Below are positions 11,885-23,580 of a DNA stretch of 64,000 bases, piece by piece; position 1 is the stretch's first letter, and each line of letters begins with the position of its first letter. Origin of the DNA: Nephrocerus scutellatus (lineage: Eukaryota; Arthropoda; Insecta; Diptera; Pipunculidae); NCBI GenBank assembly GCA_947095585.1, contig OX352761.1, forward strand, positions 20,165,277 through 20,229,276, given 5' to 3'. The notes beneath the pieces are model-generated. The model saw only the letters and a program-made list of their open reading frames with translations. It did no database searches and was not told the DNA's origin. The position numbers and the translations under genes are program-made.

Positions 11885-14790
11885 ATCTGATGACGCTCAG
11901 CCATCAGAAGAATAGGGCGAATAACACAGAATGACTTAGAATTGCAAGTGGTCGTAACTATCTCAAACTTCCATGTGGTGAACGCCAGTAATTTTTCTCC
12001 AATACAAGAAAAGATAAATGATCGGGCTAGAACCTTCAAAGTACAAAGTTGGCATGAGGCCAACGAGTCCGTAAAAAACTTTATTACGGAACACAAAACC
12101 AGCCTCGGATACACTGACGAACGACGACGACCACGGCAACGGAGACGGCTTAACGATTTAAGAATTTCCTCATGGAACGTACGGACACTGTATGTATATA
12201 GCTGGAGTTGCACAGCAGCTAGCCGATACCCTGTCCAAATATAATGCTGACATAAAAACTGTTCAGGAGAAGCCGTGGATGGGGAATGGTGTCTTACAAA
12301 AATCAGAATATGACATACATTACAGCTGTCATTCAAGACACCATGTGCTCGGGGTGGAGTTTATAGTCAGCAAAAGAATGTACCTAACCCACCGTTATCG
12401 TCATCATCATCACATCACATGACATCATGTGCTCGGGGTGGGGTTTCTAGTCAGTAAAAGAATGAAACCTACCGTTATCGGCTTTAAAGCAGTAAATGAA
12501 CGGTTATGCACCCTTCGCGTGCAGGACAGATTTAAAAACATAAGCGTCATAAACGCTGATGCACCTTTAGAGGATTCCCCAGATGATGAAAAATAAGAAT
12601 TCTTTGAATCAGTCGAACGGAAACTGCATGCCTGCCCTCAGTAAGATGTAAAAATCATTCTGGGGGATATGAATGCTAAAATAGGTTGGGAGTCAGTATT
12701 CCGGCAGTACATTGGCACCCATAGCTTACACGAGAACACCTATGACAATCGGCAACGAGTCATAGAGATGGCAGCAAGCAAAAATTTAGTCGTTCCGAGT
12801 ACAAGGATTGCGCGGAAAAATATCCATAAAGCCACCTGGGTATCTCCTGATGGAGCCACTCGCAACCAGATAGAGAGCGTGTTAATAGACCGCCGCCACG
12901 ATTCGAACGTACCGAGGTGAACGTCGACTCGGACCACTATCTTGTTGGTATGGTGCTCCGAGACAGATTGCTTCATTATGCAAGAATCAGATTCGAGTCA
13001 ACACGGCTGATCTTCGCAATGAAAAGACCAGAAACAACTACGGCCAAACGATATGACTCGCCCCAAACGCAGGGAGAGTAAGTCCTGGGGCTGAGATGTC
13101 GGGCGTAGGTGAGAAATGGACACGCCTAAAGAATACTGTCATTAGTACTGCTAACTCCATCTTAGACAGTAGTCGTAGAGATCGGAACGACTGGTTCGAT
13201 GACGAATGTAAGCTAACGACTGAACGTAAGAATGTTGCGTACCGAGCAATGCAACAATCTCATAGAACGCGGACACGCGAAGATGAATATAAAGAGCTCA
13301 GAAGATAAGAAAAAACAGTTCACAGGCGAAAGAAAGTAGCCTGGGAGAAGAATATTTTCCGTGAACTAGAACAGTACAGAGAGCAAGGACCGCACCAGGC
13401 GCGGAAGTTCTACCAAGCATAGACGAATTTAGCAGAGCGATAAATCGGATTAAAAAAAATACGGCCCCGGGATCAGATGGGATCACAGCGGAACTGATAA
13501 AAATAGGAGACCCCACACTACTCCAAGCAATTCATGAAGCAATACCAGAAGACTGGCGAAGAAACATCCTGTGCCCCATACATAAGAAAGGAGGTATCAC
13601 AACATGCAGCAATTATCTTGGTATACCGTTGTTGAGTACCGCGTATAAGATTTTCTCCTCTATCCTTCAAGACAGGATAGCCCCATTCGATAAAGCCATC
13701 ATTGGTCTATACCAGTGTGGCTTTATGCCAGGCAAATCAACAATTGATCAGATTTACACAGGCAGGTGATGGAAAAATGTCTCGAGTTTCAAAACTCACA
13801 TCTTTTTATAGACTTTAAAGGCGCCTATGATAGCATAGCCAGAGTAAAACTTTATAAAGCCATGAGAGAATTCGGCATCCCAAATAAACTGACACGACTA
13901 TGTAGGTTGACCATGACCAATGTCATAAGCCAAGTAACAATATCCGGATCACTATCAAGCCCATTCAACATCTATAACGAACTCCGACAAGGGGGTGGAC
14001 TGTCCTGCGTCCTCTTCAACCTGACTTTGGAGAAAGTTTTCCGAGACTCTGACGTAACGGCGAGAGGAACAATCCTCTATAAGTCCATTCAGATACTGGC
14101 TGTGGCTGACGCCGACGATATTGACATCGTTGGTAGAAACCCACATGGTGGCCACGTCTGCGAGTAGAAGATCCAACATTGGTCCCGCAATTAAAATAGT
14201 GGAGCGCGAATTTGAAGAAGTACAACCCTTTAACTATTTTGGGTCAACTGTAGCAGCATGGAACCAAAATTGTGCACGGTTGCTTAAAGGCAACAAAGCC
14301 TACTATAGTCTGTCAAGACTCTTCAAATCCAGGAACTTAACCATAACACCCAAGCTGCAGGTATATAAGAAAATGGTCATACCCGTACTTAAATATGAAT
14401 CCGAGACTTGGGTGCTTAGCAAAAAGCACTCTGACCTCTTAGCTGCGTTCGAGACAAAAGTCTTACGGAGAATTGTTGGCACCGTATCTGAGGAAGGACG
14501 ATTCCGGAGACTCTATAATGATGAGATCTACGAGCGTTACCACGATGTAGACATCGTGAAGAGAATTTAGCTCGGTAGGCTCCGGTGGGCAGGACACCTA
14601 GCAAGCATGAGCGAATATGATCCTGCTCGGATAGTCCTTTGCGGTAGGATTTATGAACACGATAGCGAGGCCGACCAAGCCTACGCTGGAAGGATGGCGT
14701 AGACCAGGACGCCCAGAGTTTAGGGGTGCTATCGGCTCAAAATCGGGACCGGTGGAGACCGGAGCTAATTTAGAAGTAGACTGTAAAAAC
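11885..14790 (+). pseudogene. RTE-clade non-LTR retrotransposon, copy 2 (near full length)
   Basis: This is the most complete copy. A leader (about 11885-12160) is shared with 20452 and 35748. Then comes an APE endonuclease: ISSWNVRTLY, an AGVAQQLADTL segment, IILGDMNAKIGWE near 12660 and TRNQIESVLIDRRHD. RT blocks follow: APGSDGITAELIK, ILCPIHKKG, IFSSILQDRIAPF, GFMPGKSTIDQI, motif A in HLFIDFKGAYDSIAR (about 13800) and QGGGLSCVLFNL. The YADD box is disrupted: a small insertion makes AVADADDIDIVG near 14100. The C-terminal RRIVGTVSEEGRFRRLYNDE and RLRWAGHLASMSE segments are present. Frameshifts and stops are frequent. Confidence 0.9.
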
Positions 14791-14794
14791 CTAA

Positions 14795-15320
14795 CTTAAA
14801 AAAATCGATATCGATGCTTTGATTGAGTAATTTTCCCAGTTTCCCATCTACTACCCATATGGCGAATATGACAATTTTTTTTAAAAAAAGGTTGCAGTTG
14901 CAAAAATACCAAAAAAAACAAGATAGCCCATAGACGTAAGTGACTGTTTCATACACTATATCCTAGCTTTGAAAGTAGCCGTTATACACACTAGTGAGTT
15001 AACATACAAAATACTTTTGTTATTTACTGCAGTCACAGCGAACACACATTCCCAGAATAATTTTGTATTGCGCATAACCGATTTAGCAGAAAAACCAGTT
15101 TTGGTCGTGGGAAAAATAGCGTACATTACTCGCAGAAAAGTGCTCATCGTGCTCGTTACATTGCCGCACTCGGCTAACATAAAAAAATGAATTACGCCAT
15201 CGCAAGCCGAGCGCTAACCAATTGTTTAAAAGAAAGTCCCATCAAATTCTGACTGGTAGAAGCCGAGTTATACGACTTAACAAACTGATAAACGTACAAA
15301 CTGACAAATGTACATCTCCT
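14795..15320 (+). repeat. Non-autonomous element, shell copy C with nested MITE
   Basis: The left block (ATCGATATCGATGCTTTGAT through CCCATCTACTACCC) and right block (ACGCCATCGCAAGCCGAGCG through CTGACAAATGTACA) match copies A and B. Between them sits a short element (about 14925-15165) that also occurs alone at 54100-54345, with GTGACTGTTTCATACACTA and ACTTTTGTTATT in both. Frames of 73-74 codons on both strands inside it are non-coding shadows. Confidence 0.6.
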
Positions 15321-16920
15321 TCTGCTTAGAAGCACTAACCACTAAAGCCACGACGGAAGTAGTAAGCATGGGAGTACAAAACAAGCACGACAATGGCTGA
15401 AAATCGAGATCCTTGTAACCGTTGATTGTTGAACAGACAAAAGCGTACTCCGAACTGTAACGTCAATTGATAATAATAATGATAATTCATTCTCTGACAG
15501 AATTGTCCAATAGTGAACCGTTCATCTAGAGAGACTTTAAAGTATAACTTAAATATTCATAAATAAAATGTCCTGTGTATCCTTAGTTGGCTTCCTTAAT
15601 TGGTAAAAAAGAGGTTTTAGTATATCTTTTTGCATAGCGGTTCCGTAGATATCTTAAATATATTCAAATCCCATCTAAGTTTTAAATTAGCACAAAGTAA
15701 AAGTACCGACTAATATTTTAAATGCAAAGACTACATGAATATAAAACTCTTGCATAGGGGTTCATGGGAGAAGAATTCAGCATTAAATTGCATTGCAAAC
15801 TGCATTCACTCGATGGATGCTTTAAACTACCCCCGAGCACTAACGCCCTAACCAAAAAAGTTGAGTGCTATACACGAAGCGCATAAGGAACTTTACAAAG
15901 AGAAAAAAGCTTAACTTAATTTAATTCTGTGAACAAGAGGAGATCATTAATACCATTCGTACTCACTTGTACTTGGGTGGGAGAAGAAAAGGAAAGCAAA
16001 GGACTCTACGGGTGTGCCGCGGCGTGCACGTCTTGCACATATGCGTTAAGAAAAACATTGCAGCTTGTGCTCAATGGCAGGATAATTGATTATTTAGACG
16101 GGTAAATGCGGACGACCAATCAGTTCGCCAAAGGAATTAATAATTTAATTTCAAACATCAAGGACGAAATAAATTCAATTCAATTCAATTCGTGGCTAAG
16201 GTTGGGGTTTATTTTAATTTCCTTATCCAGTGTCCAACCATACATAAGCAATAATATTTTGCGTTCAAGATAAGATGCATGATCCGGTTGACACTTCCGA
16301 CCCATATCTGCCAAGCCATAAAACTTTGGTAAAAGTTAATCTTTGTGTACATAGTACATACATATGAAGAAGACTACAATGAACTACCATCAACCGGGCA
16401 CAAAAGTTAAGACACTTAATTTTATGATTTTTGCTGGAACATTGCCAGCTTATTTATAACTGGCCAAATCTTAATGGTACAGATCATTATTAAAATAAAT
16501 GTTTTGCCTCCAGGCATTTTGACTAATTTCACCGAGTCGTTCGGTTTTCATTGTCCTGCAGTCACCGGATCGACCCCGTTTCATGAGTTTCTCACTCACT
16601 CACACAAATATTTTATTTAGTGGTCAAAAGATTGGAATAAGTATGTAAAAAGCAAATATTCTCTGCATGGCCGGCCGAACGATAAATTTCCTCTCGTCGG
16701 AGTAATAAATTATTTATTTTTTTTATAGTGAATTGAAAAACTACAAAGTGAATTTGCTTATGTTCTGAAATATTCGTTTGGTGTTGTATTAAAAACTCAT
16801 AAATTTATGGCATTTTGTATGGATTTGGTTTGTTTTTTTGCAGATGTTTCAGAACTGATATAACGATTATCTATAGAGTACAAGTAACGTAAAATTACTG
16901 GCCTAGAAGGCTGATATTAT
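15321..16920. other. No gene seen
   Basis: No coding feature is recognised. There is a short (AATTC)n stretch at about 16168-16192. The DNA is otherwise of mixed composition with no repeats that I can match to the rest of the window. Confidence 0.4.
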
Positions 16921-16924
16921 GTTA

Positions 16925-17345
16925 TATTATATTTTGGCGATTATTACCAACTAATAAGGGACTGTGTGGCGTGTTTCCATGTATATATAAAAGTTTGTAC
17001 CCGAAAAACGAAGTGTCGTGTGTCGCGTGTGGCGCGTGTGGCGAGTGTGATGGGTTGAAATTTTTTTCTCGACTTATTTGATTGAGGCCAATTTTTAACC
17101 AAATTCCTCACGACCTAGACCTGTTTTCTAAGTCCAAAATAGCATTTTTTAAATTCCGAGTATGACAGTGTCGCGTGTGGCACGTATGATGTGTTAAAAT
17201 GTTTTTTCGACTTCTTCGAGGTCCTTTTTAACCACCTTCCACACGACCTAGCAAGTTGAAATTTAGTCTTAAATAGCATTTTTTATATTCCACTTATAAC
17301 ACGTGTTATGTTTCGCGTGTGAAACGGATGATGGTTTGAAATCGC
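16925..17345 (+). repeat. GTGTGGCG-rich degenerate tandem repeat
   Basis: Three degenerate units of roughly 150 bp each begin with a GTGTCGCGTGTGGC-like block (near 17012, 17169 and 17308) and contain a CACGACCTAG-like block. A related copy in reverse orientation lies at 28615-28835 (CACACGCGACACGCG, CTAGGTCGTGTGGAAT). No coding capacity is visible. Confidence 0.5.
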
Positions 17346-18700
17346 GCCATTTCCTGGTTTTTTAGGTCGTTTTTAACCACCTGGTTTTATGATCAGACCA
17401 GCAGCTACAACATAAGTGAGTTAGTTTCGTATATTTATTACAAACAAAAACAAATACAAAGTTAGAGAAACCCCAAAAAAGTCGCAAAATATTTTTCTGA
17501 ATCTAATGAACTTCCACATTTGAATTAAAGCTGAATGGATTGTTATTCTACTCAAATATGCTTTTTGTTTTTTTTTAAACCGCGACTATACCAACAATGA
17601 GAAGGACTATATATTCCATAAATAAGTAATTGTATAGCCCATTGCACATTGCCCATAAAAGAGAAGAAACAAATGAGGAGGAACTGATTGACGGACGGCG
17701 TAGAAGAGTACTACAAGTACTCGTTGATACTCTGCACATTGTAGCAGCCATGCACAGCACACGTACTTGTACATTTCCACTCGTAACTTGACATATCTTC
17801 TTTTTTTATTATTATGTATTCTCATATTTCTTTATTTGTAGTTCGTTTCAAATCAAATTGCAATTTTTCTCTCCTTCCACGACCTGCTGTGCAAAACTTT
17901 TTATTTGCAAACTAGGAACCGCGTCGATTTTAAGCTTAAAAATTATTAGAAACGAACTATATATTTAGCAACCATCTTGTTTTCTATTTTAGTTTTGAAA
18001 GAAATCTGTTGTAGTGTGGGAATCAGAACAGAGAACTCACCATATGCCTCCAATTTAAGGAGGCGCACTACTTGCTGTATAGTTAGATAAAAAAAATAAC
18101 AATTTTGTTCAAAGCTTTGTTCATCGTTCAATGTTTGTTTGTTTGTCTGATGTGTTTCTTCTTCTTAAACCTCCTAGGGATGCTTGTTTTTATTCTTTTG
18201 AAACTGAACAAGATGCGTCCTAAGTACCACACAACAGAGAAAGAAAAATAAAATGAGTGTCATACCGCGTGCTTGAATGAACAGACTTGTTTTTAATATT
18301 TATATAGACTTTAGTTGTTTAGTCCGTTTGAAACTTAAATTATAATTTGAAATACTATGTACATTCAATTTATTTAGAGCCGTTTTACTCATTTGGTGGT
18401 TGGAGGCGGTTAGCAATCGCAGATAAAGGACATGAAATTGACATGAGTCAGTAGTTGTAAAACTCCAGTAATTACAAGTTAGGAATACGACATTCTAAAG
18501 AAAGAACTTCTTAAGAGTCATATCCCAAAGCTGTACAGTGTACAATATATACAGAAGTATCGCAATCTTCTCCCAAAGTCGATATTTCATCAATAATATT
18601 AACCCAAAAAGTATACAACGAAATATAATAATTGTTGTAATATTTAAATAATAATAAAAATAAAATAAAATAAAAAATTTAATCCCAAATCTATTTATAG
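17346..18700. other. No gene seen
   Basis: AT-rich DNA. Frames of 60-72 codons at 17575-17825 (-) and 17946-18131 (-) have no recognisable domain and no support from splice-site structure. Confidence 0.4.
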
Positions 18701-18702
18701 TG

Positions 18703-19969
18703 TCATCATCATCATATTTGGCTCTACTGCCGGGGTCCGGTCCTAGCCTCCCGCAAAAAGTCTCTCCACCGGTCCCGATTTCGAGCCGATGTCATCCAGT
18801 TTGGCATCCCTAAACTCTGGGCGTCCTGGTCTACGCCATCCTTCCAGCGTAGGCTTTGCCGGCTTCGCTGTCGTGTTCCATAAATCCTACCGCAAAGGAC
18901 TTTCCGAGAAGGATCCGCTTCGCTCATGCGAGCTACGAGCATACCGAGCTTAATTTTCTTCACGATGTCACAAGAGGTCAGAATGCTTTTTGCTAAGCAC
19001 CCAAGTCTCGGATCCATATGTAAGTACTGGTATGACCATTGTCTTATATATCAGCAGCTTGGATATTATGGTTAAGTTCCTGGATTTGAAAAGTCTTGAC
19101 AGACTATAGTAGGCTTTGTGGGCTTTAAGCAACCGTGCGCGTATTTCTGGTTCCATGCTGTTATCGGCTGCTATAGTTGACCCGAGATAGTAAAATGATT
19201 GCACTACTTCAAATTCGCGCTTCACTATTTGAATTGAGGGACCAATGTTGGATTTTCTACTCGCAGCCGTGGTCACCATGTACTTTGTTTTGCTCTGATT
19301 TATGTGCAGCCCGAGATATCGTGCCGCCTGCTCTATCTGGATGAAAGCTTCCTGTACAGCTCTTCGGTTTCTACCAACGATGTCAATATCGTCTGCGTAA
19401 GCCAGTATCTGAATGGACTTATAGAGGATTGTTCCTCTCGCCGTTACGTCAGAGTCTCGGATCATTTTCTCCAACGCCAGGTTGAAGAGGACGCAGGCCA
19501 GTCCATCCCCTTGTCGGAGGCCGTTATAGATGTTGAATGGGCTTGATAGTGATCCGGATAATTTTACTTGGCTTATAACATTGGTCATGGTCAACCTACA
19601 TAGTCGTGTCAGTTTATTTGGGATGCCGAATTCTCTCATGGCTTTATAAAGTTCTACTCTGGCTATGCTATCATAGTCTATAAAAAGATGGTGTAGTGAG
19701 TTTTGAAACCCTAGACATTTTTCCATCACCTGCCTTAGGGTGTAAATCTGATAGTTGTTGATTTGCCTGGGATGAAGCCACACTGGTATGGACCAATGAT
19801 GACTTTAGCGTATGGGGCTATCTTGTCTTGAAGGATAGAGGAGAAAATCTTATACACGGTACTCAACAAAGTTATAACACGATAATTGCTACATTTTGTG
19901 ATATCTCCCTTCTTATGTATGGGGCACAGGATGCCTCTTCGCCAGTCTTCTGGCATAGCTTCTTCTTCC

Positions 19970-20000
<31 letters not shown>

Positions 20001-20340
20001 GTTGGGTGGGCTGAAAAGCCTGGTACACTGCGACCTAGAGATCTATTGTGCATCCCAGATGATTACCACTTTATGTGGTGGCTTAGTTCCTTAATGAATG
20101 CCATTACGTCTGACAGTTCGATTGAAGTGACATTCTGTCCTGGGACTGTGTAAGCCTTGAGGTACTTGAGTCTTTTCCTTATAAGAGCATCACACACGAA
20201 CAATATTCTTCTTCTTCTTCTTCCCATACTTGCACTATTATTTCATGAATTGCTTGGTGTAATGTGGGTCCTTCTATTTTTATCAGTTCCGCTGGGATCC
20301 CATCAGATCCCGGGGCCTTATTATTTTTGACTATTTATAG
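18703..20340 (-). pseudogene. RTE-clade retrotransposon, copy 3 (271-codon RT frame)
   Basis: The minus-strand 3' tail is (ATG)n at 18703-18717. The C-terminus includes LRWKDGVDQDAQSLGMPNWM. A 271-codon open frame (18968-19783) covers the RT palm and thumb, with QGDGLACVLFNLALEKMIRD, an intact ILAYADDIDIVGRN box near 19395 and AIRARLLKAHKAYYSLSRLF-like thumb sequence. Motif A reads HLFIDYDSIARV. Compared with copy 2 (HLFIDFKGAYDSIAR) it lacks four residues around the first catalytic Asp, so the enzyme is dead despite its open frame. Upstream, MPEDWRRGILCPIHKKGDIT follows in another frame. The copy is 5' truncated and carries a second element at 19973-20213. Confidence 0.88.
19973..20213 (-). 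mobile_element. 5'-truncated non-LTR retroelement nested in RTE copy 3
   Basis: The insert is flanked by an exact 14-bp direct repeat, CTTCTTCTTCCCAT (19959-19972 and 20214-20227), a target-site duplication. On the minus strand it ends in a (TAA)n tail (plus-strand ATT repeats at 19974-20003), typical of I-type elements. Just before the tail it encodes TSIELSDVMAFIKEL and a stop, resembling the C-terminus of an I-superfamily ORF2. At about 240 bp it is a dead-on-arrival copy, younger than its host RTE. Confidence 0.7.
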
Positions 20341-20451
20341 TGAAATGATTTTTAAAAATTTTAAAATTAATCACTAATTAAATAATTAAGTTTAAAAAAT
20401 AAATAAAAATAAAAATTTTAATTCTCTAATAACCAAAAGTATACTGAATTC

Positions 20452-21316
20452 CGGTGATCAGCCATCAACAGAACAGGGCGAATAACAAAGAATGCTTTAA
20501 AGTTGCAGGTGAAGTAAAAAAAAAAAGCCGTAACTATCTCTGACTGGCGATAAAACTCCCACGTGGTGGCCGCTGCTCCAATACAGAAAAGGCTAAATGA
20601 TCGGGATAGTCCCTTCAAAAAAAACTTTATTACGGAACCCCAAATCAGCCTCGGATATATTGATGATCCGAATATTACATATATGACAGCTGTAATGAAA
20701 GATATCACGTGCTTGGGGTGGGGTTTCTAGTCGCGTGCATGGCAGATTTAGAAACATAAGCCTTATAAACGTTTACGCACCTACAGAGGATTCCCCAGAT
20801 GATGAAAAAGAAGAATTTTTTTTAATCAGTCGAACGGAAACTCCAATGCTTCCCTCAGTATAATGATTCTGGGAGATATGAATCCCAAAATAGGTAGGGA
20901 AACAGTATTCAGGTAGTACATTGGCACCAAGAGCTTACACGAGAACACTAATGACAATGGACAACGAGTCATAGAGATGAAAGCAAGCAATAATTTGGTC
21001 GTTGCGAGTACAGGGTTTGCGCATAAAAATATCCACAAATCCACTAAAGCCACTCACAACCAGATAGACCACGTGTTGATAAACCGCCGGCACAACTCGA
21101 ACCTGATGACGGTACGAACGTACCGAGGTGCCAACGTCTACTCGAATCATCTTGTTGGTATGGTGCTCCGAGACGGATTGCATCATTACGAAAGAATCAG
21201 ACTCGAGTCAACACGGCTGCCCTTCGCAACGAAGAGACCAGAAACAACTACGGCCAAGTGACATGACTCGCCCCAAATGCAGGGAGAGTAAGTCTTGCGA
21301 CTGAGATGTCGGGCGT
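20452..21316 (+). pseudogene. RTE-clade retrotransposon, copy 4 (5' part only)
   Basis: The leader and endonuclease region of the RTE family: the shared leader from 20452, IILGDMNPKIGRE-like sequence near 20865, ASNNLVVASTGFAHKNIHKS, HNQIDHVLINRRHNSNLMTV and TYRGANVYSNHLVGMVLRD. It stops abruptly near 21316, where a LOA-like RT of a different family begins in the same orientation. There is no RT domain and stops are frequent. Confidence 0.8.
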
Positions 21317-21317
21317 A

Positions 21318-22937
21318 GATGAGAAATCCCTTTAAATCGGCTGGCCCAGATGGGATAATCTCTGCGGAAATTCAGAATAACTCGGATTGGATACTCCCAT
21401 GGTTAGAGGCAATTTTCACAGGGTGCATAAAGCTGACATACATTCCTAGGGCTTGGAAGAAAGTCAAGGTAGTTTTTATACCGAAGTCGGGAAAAAGCTC
21501 ACATGGTTAGAGGAACACCGCAAGGAACATCCCTGTCCTCTGGAATACAGTAATCAACGAATTACTGTTGCAACTGGAAGGAGAGGGGATAAAAGTGGTA
21601 TCGTATGCTGATGATGTAGCGTTAGCTGTCTCAGGGAAATACCTCAGAACGATTAAGGCGGTTATGCAAAATGACCTCTTAATCGTTAAAGAATGGGCAA
21701 ATAAAAGTGGCCTGTGCGTCACCAGGAAATATAAAATTCCAACAGTCCGCCCGTCCGCCAACACTAAATGGTACCCCCTTAGTTTTTTCTGATAAAGCCA
21801 GATTTCTTGGAGTAATCTTGGACAGGAAACTGGGCTGGAAACCTAATATAATAGAACGAGTAAATAAAGCGAATACTGCTTTATACTCATGCAAGAACGC
21901 CATTGGTAAAAAATGGGGTTTGAAACAAAAGCTGGTACACTGGCTCTACAATTCGGTAGTGAGACCAATACTACTGTACGGGGTAAGCGTATGGTGGCCA
22001 GCTATGAAAAAAACCACGTATAAAAATATATTGGGGAAATTGCAAAGAGCGGCCTGTTTGCTTATAAGCGGGGCGCTGAGATCTACACTAACTCGCGCTC
22101 TAGAGGTTATGGTCCACCTTATCCCACTAGAAGAGAAAGCGGCAAATAGAGCTACGCCACTGTTAGCTGTCAATCAGTGGAAAAGTCTTCAAAAGGGGCA
22201 CTCCACCATAACTAAAAGAGATGAGGAAACTTAATTACATAACACCTGTGTTATGTGCTTTTAAAAAGGTTTTCGTACAAGAATACCCTCCAGAGAAGAC
22301 TGGATGGAGGAGTGGATCCGTAACCGATAATGAAACAATACAGTTTTTCACGGATGGCTCTAGGCTAGACGGTAAAGTCTTCTGTGACAAGCTGAAAGTA
22401 AGCATCTTTGTCCGTCTACCTGATCGCTGTAGCGTATACCAGGCTGAGGTGATATCGATTGAAGAGGTTATGAGTTGGCTGAAGCATAATGTACTATCAT
22501 TTCCGTGGACAGTCAGGCGGCCATAAAATCGTTGGAGCTGATCTCGCTGATCTCTTAACGAGATGAGTGAGCAGTTCAATTTAAGGATCATTTGGGTCCC
22601 GGGCCACACAGATGTTGAGGGGAACTGCAGAGCGGACGAGTTAGCCAGACGTGGTACGACTCTCCAGCTGCTACCGGAGAAGAGGAGGAGACCATAGAAC
22701 ATCTTCTCTGCTCATGGCCGGCACTAATGCACAGAAAGCACAAACACTTAGGTAAGCGGTTAATGAATAACCTATCAGATCTCGAAAACGGCAAAGTGCG
22801 AAATATACTTCGATTCATTAAGAGCTCTGAATGGATCTTGTGAAAAGGGGAAAGGTATAGGATTCTGTGGTAACACAAAGGACCGCGAATGGTCTAAGTG
22901 AGCATTAGCTGACACCGCAACCTAACCTAACCTAATA
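21318..22937 (+). pseudogene. LOA/R1-like retrotransposon with RNase H, internally deleted
   Basis: NPFKSAGPDGIISAEIQ opens the RT, followed by PRAWKKVKVVFIPKSGK. This is fused near 21500 to MVRGTPQGTSLSS, so the middle of the RT (motif A included) is deleted. SYADDVALAVSGK is intact at about 21600. The thumb (KARFLGVILDRKLGWKPNI, SVVRPILLYGVSVWWPAMKK) runs to 22230. An RNase H domain follows: QFFTDGSRLDG at 22350, IWVPGHTDVEGNCRADELAR at 22590. A C-terminal TIEHLLCSWPAL segment comes next. The 3' tail is three CCTAA units (22921-22935). RNase H places it in the I/LOA/R1 group. Confidence 0.85.
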
Positions 22938-23153
22938 GCAACAATTTTGAAATTGTAAATTGGAATTTTCATAGTTGGGATTTTGAAGTGAAACTTTTTT
23001 ACGGAGGAGGCTACAATTTTCAAGCGTTACACTGTTGTTCACTTTTGTTAATTTTATGCCTCGTTTTCTATAGTTATGTTTTATATGTATAAAACTATAT
23101 ATGTATATAACTACAAATATATAGTATATAAATATATTACTAAGGCCACATCT

Positions 23154-23580
23154 CCTATGGAAATTCTGGGATCTGGCCAATAGGTTCTGGAGGAATTTTG
23201 GGAACCAAGCTATTTCTCAAGTGATTCGTATGAAACTCGGAATGTAGGACTAATATGCGACTAAAAGATTTGTTCCTATGGAAATTCTGAGATCTGGCCA
23301 ATAGGTTCTGGAGGAATTTTGGGAACTAAGCCATTTCTCAAGTGATTCGTATGAAACTCGGAATGTAGGACTAATATGCGACTAAAAGATTTGTTCCTAT
23401 GGAAATTCTGAGATCTGGCCAATAGGTTCTGGAGGAATTTTGGGAACTAAGCCATTTCTCAAGCGATTCGTATGAAACTCGGAATGTAGGACTAATATGG
23501 GACTAAAAGATTTGTTCCTATGGTAATTCTGGGATCTGGCTAATGGGGTCTGGAATTTTTTGGAACAATATATTATATCT
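23154..23580 (-). repeat. 121-bp tandem repeat, about 3.5 units
   Basis: Units start at 23154, 23275, 23396 and 23517, an exact 121-bp period. Each contains GGCCAATAGGTTCTGG and ATTCGTATGAAACTCGGAAT. On the minus strand this is the same monomer family as the 118-bp repeats at 6155-6375. The last unit is partial and diverged. Between-unit identity is high, so the expansion looks recent. Confidence 0.8.

Noticed and set aside
14956..15190. Overlapping 73-74 codon frames on both strands
   Set aside because: They fall inside the MITE nested in shell copy C; the other copy at 54100-54345 does not preserve them.
22919..22936. A telomere repeat array
   Set aside because: Only three CCTAA units at the end of a retroelement; too short and internal to be a telomere.
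23154..23580. CRISPR-like regular repeats
   Set aside because: The units are directly adjacent 121-bp tandem copies without unique spacers, and the genome is eukaryotic.
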